A stretch of DNA of 43,760 bases from Prochlorococcus sp. AG-335-A05 (GTDB taxonomy: Bacteria; Cyanobacteriota; Cyanobacteriia; PCC-6307; Cyanobiaceae): positions 1 to 43,760 of the forward strand of contig QBZF01000003.1 of assembly GCA_003282425.1 (NCBI GenBank). Direction: 5' to 3'. This document shows, one piece after another, positions 1 to 10,362 of the stretch. The position numbers and the translations under genes are program-made. Positions within the stretch are counted from its first letter, which is position 1, and every line of letters starts with the position of its first letter. The notes under the pieces are model-generated. The model saw only the letters and a program-made list of their open reading frames with translations. It searched no databases and was not told where the DNA came from.

Positions 1-491
1 TAAAACTAGAAATTTTATAAGTGGAAAATTCCTTTACTAATTCTGTAGCTAATACATCTGATTGTTTTAGCCAACCTCTTGTACTTACTTTCCCATCCTT
101 TGCATCAATTCCAATAATAATTTTACTTGGGAATTTGGTTGATAAACTTTTAACTAATTCTTTATTTTCTATTGCTGAGGTTCCCATTATAACCTTATCC
201 ACTCCATAAGAAAATAATTGTTCAATCCTCTCTACTGATCTTATACCTCCTCCAATTTGAATAGGAATATCGACTGATTTGACAATCTTTTGAATTGATT
301 GATCATTTGTTGGAATACCGGTTTTGGCAGCATCCAAATCAACGATATGAATACATTTTGCGCCCTCATTCTCCCAGTATTTTGCTTGCTCATAAGGTTC
401 TCTGGAGAAGTCTTTTCTCTTATTAAAGTCACCTTTAAAAAGTCTTACACATTTACCGTTCATTAAATCTATTGCTGGAATTAGTTTCATG
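1..491 (-). pseudogene. hisA: hisA fragment (phosphoribosylformimino-AICAR isomerase), cut by the window start
   Basis: Mirror of 38132-38621 (MKLIPAIDLMNGKCVRLFKGDF..., IGGGIRS). Confidence 0.9.
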
Positions 492-582
492 GATTTATCC
501 TTTTCATTAATTACTTCTTAGTAGTAATATTCATTATGTAGTTCTAACTTAGGTTACTACTTATGTTTAATATTTTTGGAAT

Positions 583-1503
583 ATGAAAATTCTTGTAATG
601 GGTGGAACAAGATTTGTTGGCAAGTCTTTGGTGAGTAAGCTGCTAAATCAAAATCATGATATTGATATCTTTACAAGGGGTAATAAATCTAATCCTGATA
701 ATACAAATTTAATAAAAGGTGATAGGAATGATATCGAATGTATTAATAAACTAAAAAACAAAAAATATGATGTAATTTTCGATATCTCTGGTCGTGAAGT
801 AGAGCAAACTAAAATTCTTATCGAGAATTTAGATGATTCTTTCCATAGATATATCTATGTTAGTTCAGCTGGAGTTTATAAAGATAATATTGAATTACCT
901 TTATCCGAGGAGTCTCCGCTTGATACTAATAGTAGACACAAAGGAAAATTTGAAACTGAAAATTGGTTAGTTGAGAAAAAAATACCTTTTACAAGTTTTA
1001 GACCTACTTATATTTATGGACCTGGAAATTATAATAAAATTGAAAATTGGTTTTTTGAGAGACTATTTCATCTTAAATCAATCCCAATTCCTGCTGATGG
1101 TTCCTTGATTACTCAGTTAGGTCATGTTTCTGATTTAAGTGATGTAATGATAAAGTGTTTGGATTTTGAAAAATCTAAAAATAGTGTCTATAACTGTTCT
1201 GGAGAAAAAGGAGTAACTATTAAAGGTTTAATATATATGTGTGCAGAAGCTTGTGGTTTAAATATAAACGAAATTTCTCTAATTAAATTTGATTTTGAAA
1301 AATTAGATCCTAAATCAAGAAAAGGATTCCCAATAAGATTAAATCACTATCAAACTGATATTTCAAAAATTAAAAACGATTTAAATTGGAAACCAAAATT
1401 TGATTTACTTAGCGGTTTGAAAGACAGCTTTATCAAAGATTACCAATTTAAAAAGGATATTGAATTTGATAGAACTTCAGATAGTGTTCTTTTTAATTCG
1501 TAA
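583..1503 (+). CDS. NAD-dependent epimerase/dehydratase (CSP41-like SDR), copy 1
   Basis: N-terminal GGTRFVGKSL Rossmann motif, YVSSAGVY, YIYGPGN. Confidence 0.85.
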   Translation: MKILVMGGTRFVGKSLVSKLLNQNHDIDIFTRGNKSNPDNTNLIKGDRNDIECINKLKNKKYDVIFDISGREVEQTKILIENLDDSFHRYIYVSSAGVYKDNIELPLSEESPLDTNSRHKGKFETENWLVEKKIPFTSFRPTYIYGPGNYNKIENWFFERLFHLKSIPIPADGSLITQLGHVSDLSDVMIKCLDFEKSKNSVYNCSGEKGVTIKGLIYMCAEACGLNINEISLIKFDFEKLDPKSRKGFPIRLNHYQTDISKIKNDLNWKPKFDLLSGLKDSFIKDYQFKKDIEFDRTSDSVLFNS

Positions 1504-2019
1504 ATAATCTATAAAAGTTATAAGTGTCAATATAAATCCCAGCCAATAAAATGTTATTCCTAAACTAGAGAATAAATCTATTGAAAATGGTTGGAAAAAT
1601 ATAACTAATGCAATAAAAAAGGAGAAGGTTTTATATTTCCCAAGTTTAGAGGCAGGTAATCCATCTTTCTTAGTAGTTCTTAATGCAGATATTATTAATT
1701 CTCTAAATAATATTATTGCTAATGACCAAAAAGGGATTTTTCTCATTTTACTTAGCCACAATAAAGGTATTAACAAAAATATTTTGTCTGATAATGGGTC
1801 AATAATAGCTCCAAACTTCGTTGCAAGATTAAATTTTCTTGCAAGATATCCATCAAAATAATCAGTTATGCCTCCAAGAATAATTAAAGCAAAAACAAAA
1901 TTGGGTTTGTTTATTTCTAGAAATATTATTAGTGGAAATGTAAGAAATAATCGTGATATCGTTAATATATTTGGAATATTTGCTATTAATTGTTTAATAT
2001 TTTTATTTTTTTTTAACAA
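1477..2019 (-). CDS. pgsA: CDP-diacylglycerol-glycerol-3-phosphate 3-phosphatidyltransferase, copy 1
   Basis: CDP-alcohol phosphotransferase motif DYFDGYLARKFNLATKFGAIIDPLSDK. Confidence 0.9.
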   Translation of the reverse strand: MLKKNKNIKQLIANIPNILTISRLFLTFPLIIFLEINKPNFVFALIILGGITDYFDGYLARKFNLATKFGAIIDPLSDKIFLLIPLLWLSKMRKIPFWSLAIILFRELIISALRTTKKDGLPASKLGKYKTFSFFIALVIFFQPFSIDLFSSLGITFYWLGFILTLITFIDYLRIKKNTI

Positions 2020-2154
2020 AATATTTTTTATAAATAAATTTCATTTTACACTTATATTGTGTTTTAAGTTTTAATAAAATTCTAAAGATTATAAACACTT
2101 CTTCTATCTAAGAATCATTTTATTTTATATTAATAAAATATTATTGATACCTAA

Positions 2155-2766
2155 ATGCAACCTCATAGCTTAAAGCTATCCCCAGATTCTGATTTGCTTA
2201 TTAGTATTAAAGAATTTTCTTTCTCAAATAATCTATATGGTTATGTTTCAGGTGTAGTAGGTAATCTTAGTAAGGCTTGTATTCAGTGTCCTGGCAGCCA
2301 AGAAATTAGTAAATTTGAAGGTAACTTAGAAATAGTATCCCTTAATGGAAATTTTAATAATGGCGATGCGCATATTCATTTAAGCTTCGCAGATGAGGGA
2401 TGTAATGTTTTTGGGGGGCATTTAGAAGAAGGTTCGATTGTTAAGAAAGGAACTGATATCTTATTAGTATCTTTTGAAAATAAGACTATTAGTATCTCAA
2501 AAAGAAATTTAAACGAAAATCAATCACGAGTAAAAGCATATATCCTTAAAAATTGTCCTTGGTCAAAGAGAAGCATTAGGTTGCTTGATTCTTTATCTGT
2601 TCCATATGATTCGATTTTAATCGAGAATGACAAGGATTTTCAAAAGGTAAATTCCCTAAGTAACCACAATACTTTTCCTCAAATATTTTTAGATGATGTA
2701 TTTTTTGGAGGTTATGACGAACTCTCAAAGCAAGCTAAATATGATTATTTAAAGTCTTTTAAATAA
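2155..2766 (+). CDS. PCC/DUF296-like domain fused to C-terminal glutaredoxin, copy 1
   Basis: DAHIHLSFADEGCNVFGGHLEEG resembles PCC/DUF296; C-terminal YILKNCPWSKRSIRLLDSLSVPY...FPQIFLDDVFFGGYDEL is glutaredoxin-like. Confidence 0.75.
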   Translation: MQPHSLKLSPDSDLLISIKEFSFSNNLYGYVSGVVGNLSKACIQCPGSQEISKFEGNLEIVSLNGNFNNGDAHIHLSFADEGCNVFGGHLEEGSIVKKGTDILLVSFENKTISISKRNLNENQSRVKAYILKNCPWSKRSIRLLDSLSVPYDSILIENDKDFQKVNSLSNHNTFPQIFLDDVFFGGYDELSKQAKYDYLKSFK

Positions 2767-2777
2767 ACATATGTAGC

Positions 2778-2966
2778 TTAATCGTCTCGATTTAAAATTT
2801 TTTCAGAATTTAATTCATCTTCTAATTGCTTTATTAATCTTGAAACAAGAATTTGAAATTCAGGCTGACATCCTTTAAATGCTGCTTTATGCCTGATAGG
2901 TTCATTTCTTGTTCTTAAATCAGTAAGCATCAACTGTAATGCATCTATATTTGGGTTTATTTTCAT
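2778..2966 (-). CDS. Conserved small hypothetical protein (62 aa), copy 1
   Basis: Complete ORF retained in both copies. Confidence 0.6.
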   Translation of the reverse strand: MKINPNIDALQLMLTDLRTRNEPIRHKAAFKGCQPEFQILVSRLIKQLEDELNSEKILNRDD

Positions 2967-2990
2967 GGTTTTTATTTATTTTTGCATCTT

Positions 2991-3650
2991 TTAAATATTT
3001 TGCATAGCCTTTTCAAAAGATACTCTTTTATTCTGACTGGAACTTGTTACTTCTATTATTTTATTAAAAGACTGTGTATTACTTAAGGAATCTATACAAC
3101 ATTTCGCTACAAGTCTTCTTGGAATAGAACCTTTAAATTGTGTATCTTCTTTTGTATATTCTATGTTCTCATCTTTTATTTTTTCAATTTCTTTTAATCC
3201 TCCAGGTCTTATTATAGTCCAATCAAAATTTTGATTTTTTAGAAAGTTCTCACCAATTTTTTTCCAGATTAGAATTAAACCAAATAAGTTTAATGGGTGA
3301 AGGATTTTACCAGTACATAAAGAACTAACTAAGATAACTCTCTTTATTCCCACTCTTTTACAACTTTGTAATTGTCTATATACTCCAAGTGCATCTACTT
3401 TTGCAGGTCCAGTTAAATCTAATGAAGGTCTTGCTCCAGTTGCAATTATTAATGCATCCACATTTTCTAAAGCCTTATCTAATGCACCTTGGTTATTTAA
3501 TGAGATTCTAAAGGTTTCGCTATTTTTAATATTCTCTGGAAGCTTTGAATTTTTCCTAACTATCTGCTTTACTTTTATTCCTTTCTTCACTGCTTCTTCG
3601 GTTATTCTATATCCTGTTTTACCTGAAGCTCCAGTAATCGCAATTTTCAT
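2991..3650 (-). CDS. NAD(P)-binding atypical SDR, copy 1
   Basis: MKIAITGASGKTGYRITEEA; DWTIIRPGGL. Confidence 0.8.
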   Translation of the reverse strand: MKIAITGASGKTGYRITEEAVKKGIKVKQIVRKNSKLPENIKNSETFRISLNNQGALDKALENVDALIIATGARPSLDLTGPAKVDALGVYRQLQSCKRVGIKRVILVSSLCTGKILHPLNLFGLILIWKKIGENFLKNQNFDWTIIRPGGLKEIEKIKDENIEYTKEDTQFKGSIPRRLVAKCCIDSLSNTQSFNKIIEVTSSSQNKRVSFEKAMQNI

Positions 3651-3685
3651 GATTAATTATTTGATTTTATTATTATATTAGGTTT

Positions 3686-4339
3686 TTAAGGCTTTTTACA
3701 TATAAATTTCTTTTTCCTCTTGGGATATAGAGTTCTACACATTAAGCATTTTGTACCATCACAACCTCTTGCCGTACAATGTTCCCTTCCATAGAAAATT
3801 ATTTGCAAATGTAAAGTGTTCCATTCTGAGATTGGAAAAATATTTTTAAGATCTTTTTCGGTCTGCCTTACATTATCTCCATTTGTGAGCCCCCATCTTT
3901 GTGATAAACGATGTATGTGTGTATCAACAGGGAAAGATGGTATGTTAAATACTTGTGACATTATAACTGAAGCTGTTTTATGACCAACTCCAGGTAGTGA
4001 TTCAAGCTCCTCGAATGAATTGGGAACTTGACCATTAAATTCTTCGATTATTAATTTTGATAAGAGGTAAATATTTTTAGATTTTTGGTTTGAAAGACCT
4101 AATTGTTTTATGTATTCATAAATTTTGGAAACGCCGAGTTCTTTCATTTTTTCTGGAGTATCTGCGACTTTATATAATTCCTCAGTTAGTTCATTAACTT
4201 TCTTATCTGTAGACTGAGCACTTAATACTACTGCCACAAGCAACGTGAAAGCATTTGTGTGATTAAGGGGGATTGGAGGAGATGGATATAATTCTTTAAG
4301 TTCTTTAAGTATAATTTCTGCTCTTTCACTCTTTTTCAT
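3686..4339 (-). CDS. nth: Endonuclease III, copy 1
   Basis: HhH LPGVGHKTASVIM, VDTHIHRLSQRWGL, C-terminal 4Fe-4S Cys cluster. Confidence 0.95.
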   Translation of the reverse strand: MKKSERAEIILKELKELYPSPPIPLNHTNAFTLLVAVVLSAQSTDKKVNELTEELYKVADTPEKMKELGVSKIYEYIKQLGLSNQKSKNIYLLSKLIIEEFNGQVPNSFEELESLPGVGHKTASVIMSQVFNIPSFPVDTHIHRLSQRWGLTNGDNVRQTEKDLKNIFPISEWNTLHLQIIFYGREHCTARGCDGTKCLMCRTLYPKRKKKFICKKP

Positions 4340-4436
4340 TTATTTAATTTTTTAAGTGATGTATAAAATTATACAAGTGATATTTATGGTTAATGTTTTC
4401 TGTTATTTTTAGTATTCTAGACACTCAAATGTTTTA

Positions 4437-5495
4437 GTGGAAAAAGAGGCGTTAATAATTGATGATTTATATCATAAATACGATAATCAAAAAATTTCCA
4501 ATTGGATATTAAATGCAATTAACTTAAAAATAGAAAAGGGCCAATTATTAGGACTTCTTGGACCTTCTGGTTGCGGTAAAACTACTCTTTTAAGATTAAT
4601 CGCAGGATTTGAATATCCTTTAAAAGGAAAAATTATCCTAAATGATCACGAAATTTCAAATAAAAATAGAATATTAACTCCAGAAAAAAGAAAAATAGGA
4701 ATGGTTTTCCAGGATTATGCGCTTTTCCCTCATCTAACTGTTTTGGAAAATGCAATGTTTGGTTTGAAAGATAAAAAGAATAAATCTAGAGTTAATTTTT
4801 TAATAAATATTGTAGGTCTCGATAAATTTATAAATAGATATCCGCATGAATTATCAGGAGGACAAAAACAGAGACTTGCTATTGCTAGAGCTTTAGTTCC
4901 TGGAACAAATTTTATATTATTAGACGAACCATTTTGTAGTTTGGATATGCACGTAAAATTAAAATTAAGAAGTGAACTACCAAATATACTTAGAAGTTGT
5001 AATGCTAGCGGATTAATGGTTACTCATGATCCTGAAGAGGCAATGTCTATATGCGATAAGGTTGCTGTGATGAACGAAGGGAAAATACATCAAGTTGATT
5101 CACCTATAAAACTTTTAGAAAACCCTAAAACAATTTTTATAAGTAGTTTTATTCTTGGTAATAATATTCTTAATCTCAAAAAAGAAGAAAACTCTTTTTC
5201 ATGTTGTATAGGTAAAATAAATATTTCCTCTTTGGTGGGTAAAAATAATATTAAATTTATTTCTATTCCTCAGAAATTTATTTCTATTAAAAGTTCTGTA
5301 GAAGGCGATGCAAAAATAGTTTCAAAAGAATTTATGGGTGAATATTTTGTTTATAAATTATCGCTTAAAGGAGAAACATTAAGGGTCAGAACTAATATTA
5401 ATGATGATTTTAATGTTGGAGATAATTGTTTTTTAAGTATAGATAAAGATAGTTTCTGTTTTTTATATCCCGGAGCACATAAGATCTTTATTTAA
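4437..5495 (+). CDS. futC: ABC transporter ATP-binding protein, probable iron(III) FutC/FbpC type, copy 1
   Basis: Walker A GPSGCGKTT, LSGGQKQR signature, C-terminal TOBE-like region; next to ferritin and Fur-like boxes. Confidence 0.8.
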   Translation: MEKEALIIDDLYHKYDNQKISNWILNAINLKIEKGQLLGLLGPSGCGKTTLLRLIAGFEYPLKGKIILNDHEISNKNRILTPEKRKIGMVFQDYALFPHLTVLENAMFGLKDKKNKSRVNFLINIVGLDKFINRYPHELSGGQKQRLAIARALVPGTNFILLDEPFCSLDMHVKLKLRSELPNILRSCNASGLMVTHDPEEAMSICDKVAVMNEGKIHQVDSPIKLLENPKTIFISSFILGNNILNLKKEENSFSCCIGKINISSLVGKNNIKFISIPQKFISIKSSVEGDAKIVSKEFMGEYFVYKLSLKGETLRVRTNINDDFNVGDNCFLSIDKDSFCFLYPGAHKIFI

Positions 5496-5502
5496 TTAAA
5501 TT

Positions 5503-5625
5503 TTATAGGCAATTACACTTGCCCCCTTTCCAGTTTGAACATTTTTTCTTTTTACATTTCTTTTTTTTATTTGCATATAATTTATTAATTAGTAGAAATT
5601 CAGAATAATCTTTTCCAAAATTCAT
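5503..5625 (-). CDS. 40-aa Cys/Lys-rich microprotein, copy 1
   Basis: Mirror of 32997-33119: MNFGKDYSEFLLINKLYANKKKKCKKKKCSNWKGGKCNCL. Confidence 0.5.
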   Translation of the reverse strand: MNFGKDYSEFLLINKLYANKKKKCKKKKCSNWKGGKCNCL

Positions 5626-5735
5626 TTTATTGATATTGCTATTGATATTCATTATCATATTCACTTATTTATTTTTAATCTTTTTTAAGTTACCAATTAA
5701 TACAAAATGTTGTATTATTTATTTATCTTATTCAA

Positions 5736-6296
5736 ATGAAAATGATTGAGAATAATTTAAAAACAAACAAACTAATTAATTTGGGTCCTTCTGGAAGAGC
5801 TGTTGCTCAGCCAATGGATCCTGGCTTATTAGAGAATTTTTATGAACATTTAACAATGGAAAGACATGCTAATGTTCAATATTTTTCCATTTATCTATGG
5901 TTTCAAGAAAGAGATTTAGACGGTTTCGCTTCATATTTCCTAAGTGAATCTCAAGGAGAAATGGAGCACGCCTATAAATTTGCTAACTATTTTATAGCTC
6001 GTGGACAAACTGTAAAATTGAAAGATTTACCTGCACCAATTCAGGCTTGGGATTCTATTGAAGATTTAATCTCTTATTCGTTCAATATGGAGGCTGATTT
6101 GACTTCCTCATTACAACAGCTATATGCGATTGCAGAGAGAACTGCAGATACAAGATCAAGTGTTTTCTTAGACCCGATTGTTGAGGCTCAAATAAAGTCT
6201 GAGGATGAATTTGCTCATATATTAGGGAAAGTTAAATTTGCTGCTAACCAGCCATCAGCAATATTATTGATTGATGGAGATTTAAAGAAAAAATAA
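5736..6296 (+). CDS. Ferritin, copy 1
   Basis: Ferritin-like E...ExxH pattern: NFYEHLTMERHANVQYFSIYLWF...SQGEMEHAYKFANY. Confidence 0.9.
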   Translation: MKMIENNLKTNKLINLGPSGRAVAQPMDPGLLENFYEHLTMERHANVQYFSIYLWFQERDLDGFASYFLSESQGEMEHAYKFANYFIARGQTVKLKDLPAPIQAWDSIEDLISYSFNMEADLTSSLQQLYAIAERTADTRSSVFLDPIVEAQIKSEDEFAHILGKVKFAANQPSAILLIDGDLKKK

Positions 6297-6572
6297 ATTT
6301 CTTTGTATTTTTGTTTGAGCAATAGTTCTCTCACTCATCTCTAGGAGTAAACTAGTAAAACTTACTTTCTCAATAGTCCTATTTTTTAAGAATTTGGCTA
6401 TTGAGTTAATTTCTTTTAATCTTTGGGAAATATTCTTATTTTCATAAAATAATCTTTCTCGCAAGCCTAAGTGAGAAGTGTTGAAATAAGCTTGATGAAT
6501 ATTCGTTATCCTGTAGCTTAATGAGTCAACTTCTATTATCAAGTTATTAATTATGGATTCAGATTTATACAT
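6282..6572 (-). CDS. Hypothetical protein downstream of the Crp-type gene, copy 1 (start assumed at MYKSES)
   Basis: ORF 6282-6617 with an internal Met that avoids most of the overlap with the crp gene. Confidence 0.55.
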   Translation of the reverse strand: MYKSESIINNLIIEVDSLSYRITNIHQAYFNTSHLGLRERLFYENKNISQRLKEINSIAKFLKNRTIEKVSFTSLLLEMSERTIAQTKIQRNLFFL

Positions 6573-6579
6573 GTTTCTT

Positions 6580-7167
6580 TTATAAAGGTGAGGCTTCAAT
6601 AAATGATGGGGCCACACTTACTGTCTGTGTTCCAATTGGAGCTATTAATAACTCAGATGAACGGAGTTTTGAGATTAATCTTGTAGATGTTACCCGTGTT
6701 GAACCTATTAATTCTCCTATCCTTTCATGAGTAAGCCTAAAAGGTAATTCGCACCATTGACCGCATCTTCTTCCGAGACGGTTAACTAATATTGAAAATA
6801 GAGCTTGTAGTCTTTGTTCTGCATTTCCAAGATGTCTTATTCTCAAGAGTTGAAGAGTCCATTCATTAACAGCATCAAATCCAGAATTTTCAGCAATATT
6901 AACATTACTATGGAAGGACAAATCAGTTAACGCTTCTACACAAACACCTTCGCTGCATAATAAATCAGTTCTTAATTGATCTCCTGATTGCAAGAAAGCA
7001 AGAGTCATTCCCTCAGTTTCTTCACATGGACAATATACCCTTGCAATGCCGTTCTCAACTTCAAGACAGGTCCCCATTGGTCTTGAGGAGGGATCTATAA
7101 GAACTGACTGTCCAGTTACTATTCGAACGGTTTTTGATGAATATTCTCCATAATTATGGAAATTCAT
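6580..7167 (-). CDS. Crp/Fnr-family transcriptional regulator, Cys-rich, copy 1
   Basis: C-terminal HTH LTHERIGELIGSTRVTSTRLISKLRSSELL. Confidence 0.85.
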   Translation of the reverse strand: MNFHNYGEYSSKTVRIVTGQSVLIDPSSRPMGTCLEVENGIARVYCPCEETEGMTLAFLQSGDQLRTDLLCSEGVCVEALTDLSFHSNVNIAENSGFDAVNEWTLQLLRIRHLGNAEQRLQALFSILVNRLGRRCGQWCELPFRLTHERIGELIGSTRVTSTRLISKLRSSELLIAPIGTQTVSVAPSFIEASPL

Positions 7168-7181
7168 ATTATTTATACTTT

Positions 7182-7200
7182 GATAATGAGAATTATTATC
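7182..7200. promoter_or_regulatory. Fur-box-like site upstream of crp-type gene, copy 1
   Basis: Mirror of 31422-31440 GATAATAATTCTCATTATC; 16/19 to GATAATGATAATCATTATC. Confidence 0.75.
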
Positions 7201-7300
7201 AATTATGTATCAAATAATTAATTATTGCAATAGATTCTCATTATCATTGTTTATTTTGAATTTTTTCTTTACATTATTAATTCGAATATAATTTAAAGGG

Positions 7301-7516
7301 GTGAAATTAATTTTAGAATTAGATATGAGCTCTAATAAAATCTGTTTAAATTGCGGTAGTTCCGATCTTGTCTCTGACAGATCATTAGGGGGTAGGATGG
7401 TTTGCTTTAAATGTGGTTCCTCTTCATTTAAAAATAAGTCTTTTTCGCGTATTCAAAACAAAAAGATTATTTATTTATTAATTGCCTTGGTTATTCTATT
7501 GATTGTAGTTCTTTAG
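7301..7516 (+). CDS. Small zinc-ribbon plus TM protein, copy 1
   Basis: CLNCGSSDLVSD...CFKCGSS followed by IIYLLIALVILLIVVL. Confidence 0.65.
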   Translation: MKLILELDMSSNKICLNCGSSDLVSDRSLGGRMVCFKCGSSSFKNKSFSRIQNKKIIYLLIALVILLIVVL

Positions 7517-7559
7517 GTTTTCTGTAAACATGCCAATAGCCTTTATGTTTAGTAATCTC
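7506..7559 (-). pseudogene. 3' remnant of the ABC ATP-binding gene (intact at 30325-31131)
   Basis: Sequence matches the ABC gene tail up to the junction at 7559/7560. Confidence 0.9.
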
Positions 7560-8566
7560 TAGCTCAAATTTTATGGTTTGTTGGAGTAAAACCAAAACCT
7601 GATTCTGTTGGTCGAATAAATAAATTAGAACTTATACCGTTAAAGGAACTTGGTAGACCAAGAATTGATGTGATTGTAAATTGCTCTGGGGTTTTTAGGG
7701 ATTTATTTATAAACCAAATGGCTCTTATTGATCAAGCCGTAAAATTAGCTGCAGAAGCAGATGAACCATTAGAGTCCAATTTTGTAAGAAAACATTCATT
7801 AGAACAATCTGAGAAAGACGGTAGCTCAATAAGGGAGGCTTCAGCAAGAGTATTTTCAAATGCTAGTGGAAGCTATAGTTCAAATGTCAATTTAGCTGTT
7901 GAAAATTCAACCTGGGAGGAAGAAAATGAATTGCAAGAAATGTACTTATCAAGAAAAACTTATGCTTTTAATGCTGATAATCCAGGAGAGATGAATCAAA
8001 AAAGGGATGTATTCGAGTCTGTCATGAAAACTGCTGATGTAACATTTCAAAACCTTGACTCTTCTGAAATCTCTCTAACTGACGTCAGCCATTATTTTGA
8101 TTCCGATCCAACTAAATTAATAAAAACATTAAGGGATGATGGGAAAGAACCAAGTAGTTACATTGCAGACACAACTACATCTAATGCTCAAGTCAGGACT
8201 TTAGGTGAAACAATTAGACTAGATTCTAGAACCAAGCTTTTGAATCCAAAATGGTACGAAGGAATGCTTAAGTCAGGATATGAAGGAGTTAGAGAACTAT
8301 CTAATAGACTTAACTACACACTTGGATGGAGTGCAACAAGTGGCCAAGTAGATAACTTTGTTTATGAAGAAACTAATGAAACATTCATTAATGATGAAGA
8401 AATGAGGAAAAGGCTTATGGATTTAAATCCTAATAGTTTCAGAAGAATAGTAGGAACATTACTCGAAGTAAATGGGAGAGGTTATTGGGAAACATCCGAT
8501 GAAAATATAGAGCAACTTAAAGAACTTTATCAAGAGGTGGAGGATAAAATTGAGGGAGTTAAATAG
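7560..8566 (+). CDS. chlH: Magnesium chelatase subunit H, C-terminal fragment (5' cut at junction)
   Basis: Frame reads [59 protein letters not shown]..., typical ChlH C-terminal region. Confidence 0.9.
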
Positions 8567-8581
8567 TAAAAAACAATTTCT

Positions 8582-9424
8582 TTATCTAAAAATGTAATCT
8601 GCAACTTTTAAAACTTGATGATTGATATTTACATTATGAACTCTTACTAAGTGAATATTTTGTTGAGAACAAAGACAACTAATAGCAAGTGTTCCAATAT
8701 CTCTTTCTTTGGGATTAGGTTCATTTAAGATTTCTCCAATAAATCTTTTTCTTGAGGCCCCAATTAAGAGTGGAAATCCATAATTTTTAAAGTAATGCAT
8801 GTTTCTAAGAATTTCTATGTTCTGTTTAGTATCTTTTGAAAATCCAATACCTGGATCCCAAATTATTTTATCTTTATTAACATTTTTGTTTAGAGCTTTT
8901 TTTGTCAAACTCTCAAGAGAATGAATAATATCAACTAAAAAATCATCATATTTTGTCAAATTATTCATATTTATGCTACTACCACGACTATGGGTAATAA
9001 CGAAAGGACATTTAAATTCTGAGACAACATCTAAAATCTCCTCATCCCTTCTGCCTCCAGTGACATCATTAATCCAATTAGCACCATTTGAGAGAGCTTC
9101 ATGAGCAACCTCAGAATTAAAGGTATCAATAGAAATAAGAATATTGGGATATTCACTTCTAATTTTTTTTAAATATGGTATTAATCTTTTTGATTCATTT
9201 TTCGCTCCGATTTCAATCGCCCCGGGTCTAGTACTTTGAGCACCAAGATCAATTACATCTACCCCATTACAAACAAAATGATTTACTTGATTTAAAACTT
9301 TTTCTATCGAACAAAAATCACCTCCATCACTAAATGAATCAGGAGTTAAATTAATAATCCCCATGATTGAGGTTTTGCAACCCCAATCATCAGGCCAAGG
9401 AAAATTATTATTCGAAATTTGCAA
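8582..9424 (-). CDS. folP: Dihydropteroate synthase
   Basis: [35 protein letters not shown]. Confidence 0.95.
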   Translation of the reverse strand: MQISNNNFPWPDDWGCKTSIMGIINLTPDSFSDGGDFCSIEKVLNQVNHFVCNGVDVIDLGAQSTRPGAIEIGAKNESKRLIPYLKKIRSEYPNILISIDTFNSEVAHEALSNGANWINDVTGGRRDEEILDVVSEFKCPFVITHSRGSSINMNNLTKYDDFLVDIIHSLESLTKKALNKNVNKDKIIWDPGIGFSKDTKQNIEILRNMHYFKNYGFPLLIGASRKRFIGEILNEPNPKERDIGTLAISCLCSQQNIHLVRVHNVNINHQVLKVADYIFR

Positions 9425-10133
9425 TTCTTGAAAAACTTATAGGATCTAAAGAAGAACCGCCTACTAAGACACCGTCAATATCACTCATTGACATTATCTC
9501 ATCAATATTATTAGGTTTAACAGAACCTCCGTATTGGATGATTACGTCACTAAAACCAATCAACCTCCTTATCAAAGCACAGATCTTGTTTGCGTCACTT
9601 GCTTCACAAGTTTTACCTGTACCAATTGCCCATATAGGTTCATAAGCAACTATGAGATTAGATGGATCAGTATTCTCTAATCCCTGCTCAACTTGTCTGG
9701 TGATGACCCTATCGGCTTCACCTCTTTCTCTTTGTTCAAGAGTTTCACCGACACAAACTATTGGAGTTAGTCCACTTGATTGAGCAAAGACAGCTCTTTT
9801 ATTAATTTGTTCATCACTTTCACTAAAGTATTTCCGAGGTTCACTATGACCAACAATCGCATATTTTACTTTGTGTTCAATAAGCATATTGGGAGAGATT
9901 TCTGCAGTAAAAGCACCTTTATCTTCCCAATGGATATTTTGACTCGCAATATTTAAATAATCAAAGTTTGTATAATTCGAAAAAGTAGAAATAGCTGTAA
10001 AGGGAGGAGCAATTACTATTTTTCTGTCATTAGGAATTTCTTCAATAAGAGGAAGAAATTCTTCCAAATATTTTTTTGTATCAGCACAAGTCATGTGCAT
10101 CTTCCAATTACCAGCGATTACAGATTTTCTCAA
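9408..10133 (-). CDS. tpiA: Triosephosphate isomerase
   Basis: [46 protein letters not shown]. Confidence 0.97.
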   Translation of the reverse strand: MRKSVIAGNWKMHMTCADTKKYLEEFLPLIEEIPNDRKIVIAPPFTAISTFSNYTNFDYLNIASQNIHWEDKGAFTAEISPNMLIEHKVKYAIVGHSEPRKYFSESDEQINKRAVFAQSSGLTPIVCVGETLEQRERGEADRVITRQVEQGLENTDPSNLIVAYEPIWAIGTGKTCEASDANKICALIRRLIGFSDVIIQYGGSVKPNNIDEIMSMSDIDGVLVGGSSLDPISFSRIANFE

Positions 10134-10185
10134 AATATGTTGTCCATGAAAAATATACTAATATAGACCTGGGTTTTTAGGCTAA

Positions 10186-10362
10186 TCATTCAAAAATTAA
10201 TTCACTTTTTAGAAACATAACTTTATCTCCTTTAACTAATTTTCTTCCTCTTTTTTTTTCTATTTCTCCATTTACTTTTATCTGACCAGAATTTATGAGA
10301 ATTTTTGCCTCACCACCAGAAGAAACGACGTTATGCCATTTTAAAAATTGATTTAATTTCAT
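10186..10362 (-). CDS. S4-domain RNA-binding small protein (58 aa), copy 1
   Basis: Mirror of 41003-41179: MKLNQFLKWHNVVSSGGEAKILINSGQIKVNGEIEKKRGRKLVKGDKVMFLKSELIFE. Confidence 0.8.
   Translation of the reverse strand: MKLNQFLKWHNVVSSGGEAKILINSGQIKVNGEIEKKRGRKLVKGDKVMFLKSELIFE

Larger units (their letters stand above)
1..7559. repeat. Left inverted copy of segment A (mirror of 31063-38621)
   Basis: Coordinates of every ORF pair sum to 38622 with identical proteins; base-level check at both ends agrees (1-21 = revcomp of 38601-38621; match ends at 7559/31063). Confidence 0.99.

Noticed and set aside
7560-8566. New short stand-alone ChlH-like protein
   Set aside because: It is the truncated C-terminus of ChlH at junction J1; upstream in-frame stops come from the ABC tail.
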